Below, piece by piece: positions 1 to 5,246 of a stretch of DNA of 5,246 nucleotides. The notes under the pieces were generated by a model. It was not told the origin of the DNA, did not search any database, and saw only the letters and a list, made by a program, of their open reading frames with translations. This stretch comes from Spirochaetaceae bacterium. Lineage in GTDB: Bacteria > Spirochaetota > Spirochaetia > Treponematales > Breznakiellaceae. Made by a program: the position numbers and the translations under genes. The stretch spans positions 1 to 5,246 of the forward strand of contig JAISCK010000252.1 in assembly GCA_031265635.1 (NCBI GenBank), given 5' to 3'. The number at the start of each line of letters is the position of its first letter. Positions within the stretch are counted from its first letter, which is position 1.

Positions 1-18
1 GTTTGGCATGCCGCGCAG

Positions 19-30
19 TATCTTATATAT
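19..30 (+). promoter_or_regulatory. Possible clpB -10 element with leaderless start
   Basis: TATCTT at 19-24 matches four of six bases of the TATAAT consensus and is followed by six bases (ATATAT) and then the clpB ATG at 31. That spacing would put the transcription start at or very near the A of the ATG. No Shine-Dalgarno-like sequence is visible in the 30 bases before the gene, which fits a leaderless message. The matching -35 would lie left of the window, so the promoter cannot be confirmed. No CIRCE-type inverted repeat is visible in these 30 bases, but heat-shock control from further upstream cannot be excluded. AT-rich sequence here could also mimic a -10 by chance. Confidence 0.3.
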
Positions 31-2628
31 ATGAATATAGAAAAATTTACCATCAAGGCCCAGGAAGCGGTCAACGAGGCTTCCGTTATCGCGCAGAAAA
101 ATGACCATTCCCAGGTGGAGAACGAGCATCTGCTTCTTGCCCTTCTTGAACAGGAAGACGGCATAGTCCGTCCCATTATCGAGCGCATAGGCGCGGACAC
201 GGAAAAACTTCTGGGCGAGCTTAAAAACGCCCTGGCCGCAGGCGCTAAAATATACGGGGAAGCGGCGCAGCTTTATTTTTCCCAGGCCGCCTCAAAAACC
301 CTTGCCAAGGCCGAGGCCGAGGCGGACAGCCTCAAGGATGAATATGTTTCTACCGAGCACATTCTCATGGCCATTGCCTCAGGCGAAGGCAGGGCCGCCG
401 GGCTTCTTACACACGCGGGGGTCAGCAAAAACGCCATACTCAGCGCCCTAAAGCAGGTCCGGGGGAACACCAGAGTAACCGACCAGAGCCCCGAGGAAAA
501 GTACCGGGTACTCGACAAATACTGCCGTGACCTTACCGCCCTTGCCAGGCAGGAAAAACTTGATCCTGTAATAGGCCGCGATGAGGAAATACGCCGGGTC
601 ATGCAGGTGCTTTCACGGCGTACCAAGAATAACCCTGTGCTTATAGGCGAGCCCGGCGTGGGAAAGACCGCCATAGTGGAGGGCCTTGCCCGCCGCATTG
701 TCTCAGGCGATGTTCCCGAAGGACTCAAAGGCAAAAAGCTCCTTGCCCTTGACATAGGCGCCCTGGTCGCCGGCGCCAAATTCCGCGGCGAATTCGAGGA
801 AAGGCTCAAGGCCGTGATTCACGAGGTGCAGTCCTCTGATGGGAAAATCATCCTCTTTATCGACGAACTGCATACCCTGGTAGGCGCGGGAGCCGCCGAG
901 GGAGCCACCGACGCCTCAAATCTTCTCAAGCCGGCCCTTGCGCGGGGAGAGCTGCGCTGCATAGGCGCCACTACCCTGGACGAATACCGCAAGCACATAG
1001 AAAAAGACGCGGCACTGGAACGGCGTTTTCAGCAGGTCTACGCGGCCGAACCCAGCGTGGAGGATACCATTGCCATACTGCGGGGGCTCAAGGAACGCTA
1101 CGAGGTTCATCACGGCGTGCGTATCAAGGATGAGGCCCTGGTCGCGGCGTCCACCCTTTCCAGCCGCTATATCACGAGCCGCTTTCTTCCCGACAAGGCC
1201 ATAGACCTGGTTGACGAAGCGGCGAGCCGCCTCAAGATGGAGCTTGATTCCCGGCCCACCGAACTTGACAAGATTGAAAGAAAGCTGCTCCAGCTTTCCA
1301 TAGAAAAACAGGCCCTGTCCCGGGAGGAAGACGATGCGTCCAGAACCAGGCTTGGCAAACTCGAAAAGGAAATAGCCGAACTCAGCGCGTCGCGTAACGC
1401 CATGAGCGCCCGCTGGGAAAACGAGAAGAAGGACATTCAGGAGCTTCGTAAACTCAAGCAGGTCATTGAGGAACTCAAGCGGGAAGAAATCCGCTATGAA
1501 CGGGAAGGAAATCTTGCCAGAGCCGCCGAGGTCAAGCATGGCCGCATACCTGAGGCGCAGAAAAAGCTCAACGAACTTGCCGACCGCATGGCCTCAAAGC
1601 GTAATGATGCCGCGCTTCTCAGGGAAGAAGTCAGCGAGGAAGATATAGCCGGCGTGGTTTCCGCCTGGACCGGCATACCGGTATCCAAAATGCTTTCGGG
1701 CGAACTGCAGAAATACCTTGAACTGGAAAAGGTCCTTGCCGGGCGGGTGGTAGGCCAGGATGCCGCGCTTGAGGCGGTCGCCGACGCCATCAGGCGCAAT
1801 AAGGCCGGCCTTTCGGACGCGGCCCGCCCCCTGGGTTCGTTTCTCTTCCTCGGCCCCACAGGAGTCGGCAAGACCGAACTGGCCAAGACCCTGGCCGAAT
1901 TCCTTTTTAATGATGAAAAAGCCCTTACCCGCATTGACATGAGCGAGTATGGCGAAAAACATTCGGTGAGCCGCCTCATCGGCGCGCCTCCCGGTTATGT
2001 GGGCTACGAACAGGGCGGCCAGCTTACCGAGGCGGTACGCCGGAGACCCTACAGCGTCATACTCTTTGACGAAATCGAAAAAGCCCACCCTGAGGTGTTC
2101 AATGTGTTTCTTCAAATTCTTGATGACGGAAGGCTTACCGACGGCCAGGGCAGGGTGGTGGACTTCAAGAACGTAATCATCATCATGACCAGCAATCTCG
2201 GTTCCGATCTTATCCTTGAGACTAAAAAAACAGAAGAGATACGGGACGCGCTTATGGAACTCCTCAAGAGGAGCTTCCGGCCTGAATTTCTTAACCGCAT
2301 TGACGAGACGGTAATCTTTAACCGCCTGGGCAAAAACGAGATAGCCAGGATCGTGGATATACAACTGCAACGCCTTGCCGGCCGCCTCGCCGAAAGAAAG
2401 ATTTCCGTCAAGGTTTCAGGACCCGCCAAAGAGTTCCTTGCCCAGCGGGGCTATGATCCCCTCTTTGGCGCAAGGCCCCTTAAACGGACCATACAGGGCG
2501 AACTCGAAAATCCCCTTGCCAAACTCATCATCGCGGGCAGGATAAAAGATGGCGACGCCGTCAGCGTAGACAGACCCAAAGAAAACGAAGAGGGCCTCAG
2601 TTTCAAAAAAGGAGCCCTCAAGGTTTAA
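31..2628 (+). CDS. clpB: ClpB, ATP-dependent protein disaggregase (Hsp100)
   Basis: ClpB is a cytoplasmic hexameric AAA+ chaperone that, with DnaK/DnaJ/GrpE, pulls polypeptides out of aggregates through its central pore. The 865-residue product has the usual family length and full domain order. The Clp N-domain spans about 1-145, starting with the typical MNIEKFTIKAQEA, which fixes the ATG at 31. The first AAA+ module has Walker A GEPGVGKT at 206-213, Walker B ILFIDE at 274-279 and an arginine-finger pair at 331-332. The charged middle coiled coil covers about 400-525 and marks ClpB rather than ClpA. The second module has Walker A GPTGVGKT at 608-615, Walker B VILFDE at 676-681, sensor-1 TSN at 720-722 and sensor-2 GARPLKR at 813-819. 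Pore loops are KFRG (250-253) and GYVGY (655-659). No ClpP-docking IGF-type loop is seen, so it should refold rather than degrade clients. All catalytic motifs are intact. No Shine-Dalgarno precedes the start. It converges on the protease gene 28 bases downstream. Confidence 0.97.
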   Translation: MNIEKFTIKAQEAVNEASVIAQKNDHSQVENEHLLLALLEQEDGIVRPIIERIGADTEKLLGELKNALAAGAKIYGEAAQLYFSQAASKTLAKAEAEADSLKDEYVSTEHILMAIASGEGRAAGLLTHAGVSKNAILSALKQVRGNTRVTDQSPEEKYRVLDKYCRDLTALARQEKLDPVIGRDEEIRRVMQVLSRRTKNNPVLIGEPGVGKTAIVEGLARRIVSGDVPEGLKGKKLLALDIGALVAGAKFRGEFEERLKAVIHEVQSSDGKIILFIDELHTLVGAGAAEGATDASNLLKPALARGELRCIGATTLDEYRKHIEKDAALERRFQQVYAAEPSVEDTIAILRGLKERYEVHHGVRIKDEALVAASTLSSRYITSRFLPDKAIDLVDEAASRLKMELDSRPTELDKIERKLLQLSIEKQALSREEDDASRTRLGKLEKEIAELSASRNAMSARWENEKKDIQELRKLKQVIEELKREEIRYEREGNLARAAEVKHGRIPEAQKKLNELADRMASKRNDAALLREEVSEEDIAGVVSAWTGIPVSKMLSGELQKYLELEKVLAGRVVGQDAALEAVADAIRRNKAGLSDAARPLGSFLFLGPTGVGKTELAKTLAEFLFNDEKALTRIDMSEYGEKHSVSRLIGAPPGYVGYEQGGQLTEAVRRRPYSVILFDEIEKAHPEVFNVFLQILDDGRLTDGQGRVVDFKNVIIIMTSNLGSDLILETKKTEEIRDALMELLKRSFRPEFLNRIDETVIFNRLGKNEIARIVDIQLQRLAGRLAERKISVKVSGPAKEFLAQRGYDPLFGARPLKRTIQGELENPLAKLIIAGRIKDGDAVSVDRPKENEEGLSFKKGALKV

Positions 2629-2656
2629 GGTCAAGGCAGAGCATTATGCGTCCCGC

Positions 2657-4693
2657 CTAGCGTTCTATCACAATGCCCTTGATAAGGGCTTCCATGCGGC
2701 TTTTCAACATATCCTCTCCCTGGGGATTTTCCATGGAAAGGTACAGTGAATAGCGTATGTCCGGGTCGGCCCTTTGGGCGCTGAGCATGACCCCTATGGA
2801 ACCGGTATTGTCCTTGGCCGAGATGCCGGGATTTCCGTCAAAGGGATATCTTGCCTGTACAAGGTCGGTCCAGCTTTCGGCCCTTTGGGCGCCGAGCCTG
2901 GAATCCGGCCTTATGTTTTTATAGAGTATGGTGTACTCCCGCCCCCGGACATCCCCCTGGAGTATGATTTTCCGTATGCCGAATTCAATCTTGCCATCCT
3001 GACTGTAGTACGAAGGGCCGAGGAAAAGCTCGGAGCTGCTGTTCCAGTCAAAGACCTCAGGCCCTGCCCCAAACGAGAGACCCGGATAGGAAAACGAAAC
3101 CTGCCGGGCATCCTCTTCCCAGGTGAACGTAAAATCTTTAAGGAAATCGGGAATGTATTTGCCCAGGGTGATAAAGTCATCCCATTCATCAAAGGCAGCG
3201 ACATAGGCGGCGTGAAGGTGGTCGCAGGTTCTGCGTATATCCCATTCGTAGATTTTGAACTGGGAACTGTTCTGTATGGTCATGATAACAGCCGGCCCGT
3301 TGGGCAGGGGCAGTATGTACATAAGGAGGACTTTGTCGTCAAAGCCGATAAGCCAGTGGGCGGCTATCCAGGGCCGGCCCAGAGCGTCCCGGTATTCGCT
3401 TACCGAACTGGGGTCCCCAAAGGAAAGAATACGGTAGGTCTGGTTTCCCCACAGGGTCCTGTCCATCCTCATGTTCTGGAGCATGAGGTCAAGAATGTAG
3501 CGGGGGTCCGTAGAAATACTCGACAGCGGCGCTGATTTGGGCTTGATGATTTTATAGATGCTGAACCCTGAAATCGTGGCCTGAATGAGCCTGCCGTCAT
3601 CAGGGAGATTGTAGCTTTTTACCTCAAGGTCCGAAAGATACCAGTTGTCGTCATCCCTGTTGACAAAATCAATTTCGGGAAAACTTGAGGAAATCACCGC
3701 GTCAAGAAGATACACATTGTTGGGACCGTTGAGGTAGGCCGGCGCCGTGCTGAAAAGTTCTTCCATGGACGACACATACACGCGGTCATAGGCGCTTACC
3801 AGTTGGTCTCTTACCGAAAGGTACTTGCCGGGGAGCGGTATCTGCGTTTCAAAAACCCTGATGGCGGTATTGGCAAGAATCAGATGCCTGTAGCTGGATT
3901 TGAACCTGTAGGGGAGACTGTTCCGGGGAAGGTCAAGAATAACTTCGGCGGGAACCGAGTAGAGAATGTTGCCGTCCCGGAGCGCCACGGCAAGACCCAC
4001 CACATTGCCTTCGGGAGTAACCAGAGGCCCGCCGGAATTGCCCGGATTGCCGTCGGCCGAGGATTTAAGCTGGTTCCAGCGGCCCGCCTCTTCTTCGGGC
4101 ACGGTCCCCAGGATGAGACCGTTACGCACCACAATGCCCTCGCCCAGGGCATTGCCAATGCTGAACACCGGATCTCCGGTCCTGAAGTTTCTTTCAAATT
4201 GAAAATAGTCCCTCACCGAAAGACCCTCGGCGGTAAAGACAAGAAAATCCCGCTCGTTGGACCCGGCTACAATCTGGTCCACCTCGTATATACGGCCCCC
4301 GGAATCCCGGACATAGTACCGGTCATAGACCATGCTGGCAAAACCCAGGTTGATAACATGAAAGGCGGTGATAAGCTCTGTCTCCGATATGGCAAAGGCA
4401 GTGCCTATGGAATAATAAGCGTCGGTCCTGACGGCATAGGGAACCACATCCCAGTCCAGTTCCTTTTCGTAGACCGTAGGGTCATCCGCGGCCTTTTTTA
4501 CGACCACCTCAAAAACCGCGCCCTCCGCAAGACGCAGCGTCCTCGCCGAAAGCCCCGAGGCGCTTCTGTCCGCCTCCCTGACCTGGGCCGCCTCCCCAGC
4601 CGGGAGCGGAGCCTCAACCGGGGTTCTGGTTGAGACACAGGAAAAAAGCAGAAAAAGGGCCGCCGGAAGAACCAGAAAATAACCATGCTTCAT
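2657..4693 (-). CDS. Trypsin-like (S1C/HtrA-type) serine protease, predicted lipoprotein with a large unassigned C-terminal region
   Basis: This 678-residue protein is a predicted envelope-anchored serine endopeptidase. Residues 1-18 form a short basic-then-hydrophobic signal peptide ending in a lipobox LFSC, with Cys19 as the likely lipidated residue. A low-complexity Ala/Pro/Glu linker follows to about residue 55. The protease domain covers about 90-256. It has GTAF (97-100), the catalytic His112 in TAFH, Asp149 in ERDFLVF, FSIGNALG (177-184) and the nucleophile Ser220 in GNPGNSGGPLV, so the triad is complete. These motifs match the HtrA/S1C group of chymotrypsin-fold proteases. No PDZ domain is recognisable after it. 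Instead, roughly residues 257-678 are a mixed, aromatic-rich region that I do not recognise. Substrate is unknown; envelope protein quality control or processing is an inference from the family and predicted location. The ATG at 4693 is preferred because it directly begins the signal peptide. It has no Shine-Dalgarno, but a promoter-like sequence sits just upstream. The gene is convergent with clpB and downstream of the toxin-antitoxin-like pair on the same strand. Confidence 0.88.
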   Translation of the reverse strand: MKHGYFLVLPAALFLLFSCVSTRTPVEAPLPAGEAAQVREADRSASGLSARTLRLAEGAVFEVVVKKAADDPTVYEKELDWDVVPYAVRTDAYYSIGTAFAISETELITAFHVINLGFASMVYDRYYVRDSGGRIYEVDQIVAGSNERDFLVFTAEGLSVRDYFQFERNFRTGDPVFSIGNALGEGIVVRNGLILGTVPEEEAGRWNQLKSSADGNPGNSGGPLVTPEGNVVGLAVALRDGNILYSVPAEVILDLPRNSLPYRFKSSYRHLILANTAIRVFETQIPLPGKYLSVRDQLVSAYDRVYVSSMEELFSTAPAYLNGPNNVYLLDAVISSSFPEIDFVNRDDDNWYLSDLEVKSYNLPDDGRLIQATISGFSIYKIIKPKSAPLSSISTDPRYILDLMLQNMRMDRTLWGNQTYRILSFGDPSSVSEYRDALGRPWIAAHWLIGFDDKVLLMYILPLPNGPAVIMTIQNSSQFKIYEWDIRRTCDHLHAAYVAAFDEWDDFITLGKYIPDFLKDFTFTWEEDARQVSFSYPGLSFGAGPEVFDWNSSSELFLGPSYYSQDGKIEFGIRKIILQGDVRGREYTILYKNIRPDSRLGAQRAESWTDLVQARYPFDGNPGISAKDNTGSIGVMLSAQRADPDIRYSLYLSMENPQGEDMLKSRMEALIKGIVIER
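2766..2897 (-). repeat. Pair of 21-base near-identical direct repeats inside the protease gene
   Basis: The 21-base stretches at 2766-2786 and 2877-2897 differ at a single position (the 17th base, T versus C on the + strand). They are 111 bases apart, a multiple of three, and lie in the same reading frame of the protease gene. On the coding strand they encode L-S-A-Q-R-A-D near residue 637 and L-G-A-Q-R-A-E near residue 600. The similarity at DNA level, including codon choice, is greater than the protein motif alone would require. It may be a small internal duplication or coincidence. No further copy was noticed in the window. Confidence 0.5.
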
Positions 4694-4699
4694 ACTATT

Positions 4700-4728
4700 A
4701 GTATATGAACGGGACGCTTTTCGTACAA
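4700..4728 (-). promoter_or_regulatory. Putative sigma-70-type promoter of the lipoprotein protease gene, leaderless start
   Basis: Reading on the - strand, a -35-like TTGTAC (4728-4723) keeps the key TTG. It is followed by a 17-base spacer and a -10-like TATACT (4705-4700) that matches five of six consensus bases. Six bases (AATAGT) then separate the -10 from the protease ATG at 4693, so transcription would begin at or next to the start codon. The absence of any Shine-Dalgarno in front of the ATG supports a leaderless transcript. The promoter lies in the 88-base gap after the toxin-antitoxin-like pair and would let the protease be expressed independently. Spacing and -10 are good, but the -35 matches only three of six bases. 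Confidence 0.45.
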
Positions 4729-4781
4729 GGGGATAGCCATTAATCAGGAGGGGGGCGCCACGGACGCCGGATGCAGGCGGC

Positions 4782-5015
4782 TTATACGGACGCGGCGGCT
4801 ATTTTTTCGCGGACCAGTTCGCCGATGATTTGAGCAGGGCTTTTGTGGTCGGCTTCCGCTTTCGTCCAGAGGTAGTCCATGGTCACATTGTCCAGCCCCA
4901 GGAGGCGGGCATTTCGGCGGCTTATGAAACCGGTGCCGTTGGGGCCCGTTTTGGGCACATGGGCAGTGTAGTATTCATCAAGCGCGTCCGCTTCTTCTTC
5001 AGTCAATTCCGGCAT
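4782..5015 (-). CDS. Putative ribbon-helix-helix antitoxin (BrnA-like), downstream partner of a toxin-like gene
   Basis: This 77-residue soluble protein has no signal peptide or membrane segment. The N-terminal third is acidic (PELTEEEADALDEYY). The C-terminal 40 residues fit a ribbon-helix-helix arrangement: a strand-like stretch around ISRRNARLLGL, a first helix around TMDYLWTKAEADH, then a second helix around SPAQIIGELVREKI. The last helix resembles the C-terminus of BrnA and related antitoxins. Such antitoxins bind their toxin and repress the shared promoter as dimers. The ATG at 5015 is preceded by AGGAG six bases away, placed immediately after the stop codon of the upstream toxin-like gene, only 12 bases from the ATG. 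That arrangement predicts co-transcription and translational coupling. The fold and antitoxin role are inferred from motif shape and gene order. A small DNA-binding or uncharacterised regulator is the main alternative. Confidence 0.6.
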   Translation of the reverse strand: MPELTEEEADALDEYYTAHVPKTGPNGTGFISRRNARLLGLDNVTMDYLWTKAEADHKSPAQIIGELVREKIAAASV

Positions 5016-5021
5016 AGCGTT

Positions 5022-5026
5022 CTCCT
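5022..5026 (-). promoter_or_regulatory. Ribosome binding site of the antitoxin-like gene
   Basis: AGGAG on the - strand (5026-5022) lies six bases before the ATG at 5015. It directly follows the TGA of the upstream toxin-like gene within the run TGAGAGGAGA, so a ribosome finishing the toxin would stop on top of the next start signal. This site fixes the start of the 77-residue protein. It is also the clearest Shine-Dalgarno seen at any gene start in the window. Confidence 0.75.
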
Positions 5027-5027
5027 C

Positions 5028-5246
5028 TCATTTGAGCAGCGGGAGCAATGCGGCACGGCACTTCATGGCATGAAACACCTGCACCGTATTCTCATCAATG
5101 ACATTATACAATATTTCAAGCGGATTAGCATTGCGGTCAAAACCGATGAGCAGGTTTTTGGAAGGGTCGCCTTCTTCAAACACCGCGTCATACTCAGGGA
5201 TTTTGAACGCCCGCCGTATATCGGCTTCGCTCACACCGTGTTTGAA
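5028..5246 (-). CDS. Putative BrnT-like toxin of a type II toxin-antitoxin pair (5' end outside the window)
   Basis: The reading frame is open to the right edge and gives 72 residues plus a TGA stop at 5030-5028, so the gene is truncated by the window and not broken. A GTG at 5234 could serve as a start. It is probably internal, because the residues before it (FKHG) complete a KHGVS motif like the one near the start of BrnT toxins. Other similarities to that family are a following helix ending in RRAF, a strand LLIGFDR, a strand LEILYNV, and a final HAMKCR in the place where BrnT proteins carry an ISAR-type basic motif. BrnT toxins are small RelE-like ribonucleases that block translation and are neutralised by BrnA. 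The toxin-first order and the 12-base gap to an antitoxin-like gene agree with this. The similarity is distant and judged by eye. A DUF-type relative with another role is possible. Confidence 0.6.
   Translation of the reverse strand, partial: FKHGVSEADIRRAFKIPEYDAVFEEGDPSKNLLIGFDRNANPLEILYNVIDENTVQVFHAMKCRAALLPLLK

Noticed and set aside
3..31. TTGGCA at 3-8 with TATATA at 26-31 as a 17-base-spaced promoter for clpB
   Set aside because: Transcription would start inside the gene, after the ATG at 31, yet the canonical ClpB N-terminus requires that ATG.
1594..2370. Long open frame antisense to clpB (258 codons), and another at 916-1539
   Set aside because: They lie wholly inside an intact, highly conserved clpB, their proteins show no recognisable motifs, and open antisense frames are common in GC-rich coding DNA.
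2590..2619. GAGGGC...GCCCTC inverted repeat near the end of clpB, next to a six-base A run, considered as a terminator
   Set aside because: The 18-base loop contains the A run, the six-base stem is weak, it lies inside coding sequence, and no T-run follows the stem on either strand.
3803..4633. Long + strand open frame (276 codons) opposite the protease gene, with a second at 2774-3535
   Set aside because: They are antisense to a gene with a signal peptide and complete catalytic triad. The translations look like mirror-frame composition with no domain signal.
4690..4740. 16-codon ORF (- strand, ATG at 4740) whose TGA overlaps the protease ATG as ATGA, resembling a translationally coupled leader peptide
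   Set aside because: Its start has no Shine-Dalgarno (the preceding bases are pyrimidine-rich), and the proposed -35 and -10 lie inside it, so it would not be transcribed from that promoter. Overlap by chance is likely.
4754..4768. GGCG...CGCC inverted repeat just after the antitoxin-like gene, considered as a rho-independent terminator
   Set aside because: The stem is only four base pairs and is followed on the - strand by C-rich sequence rather than a T-run.

Overview
This window looks like ordinary bacterial chromosome. It is moderately GC-rich by eye, densely coding, and holds four protein genes. The best guess at lineage is a spirochaete of the Treponema group. That rests on my memory of how the ClpB N-terminus, the spirochaete-style lipobox and the small gene pair at the right end look. 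No search was possible, so the lineage is an inference.

Layout: positions 31-2628 on the + strand encode a complete ClpB disaggregase, with both ATPase modules, the middle coiled coil and the N-domain intact. A 28-base gap separates it from a convergent gene on the - strand (2657-4693). That gene encodes a large predicted lipoprotein: a trypsin-like serine protease domain with a complete His/Asp/Ser triad, followed by about 420 residues that I cannot assign. Further right, also on the - strand, lie two small genes transcribed toward the protease. The first (5028 to beyond the right edge, 5' end missing) resembles BrnT-type toxins. The second (4782-5015) has a C-terminus like a ribbon-helix-helix antitoxin. 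Together they look like a divergent toxin-antitoxin operon in the toxin-first order typical of brnT-brnA.

Functionally, ClpB rescues aggregated proteins in the cytoplasm, while the lipoprotein protease would act outside the cytoplasmic membrane on envelope proteins. Both touch on protein quality control, but they are convergent and not an operon. The toxin-antitoxin pair appears unrelated to either.

A recurring detail is that neither clpB nor the protease gene has a Shine-Dalgarno sequence. In each, a -10-like hexamer sits exactly six bases before the ATG, as expected for leaderless mRNAs. The downstream gene of the small pair has a clear AGGAG. I saw no RNA genes, CRISPR arrays, insertion sequences or convincing rho-independent terminators.
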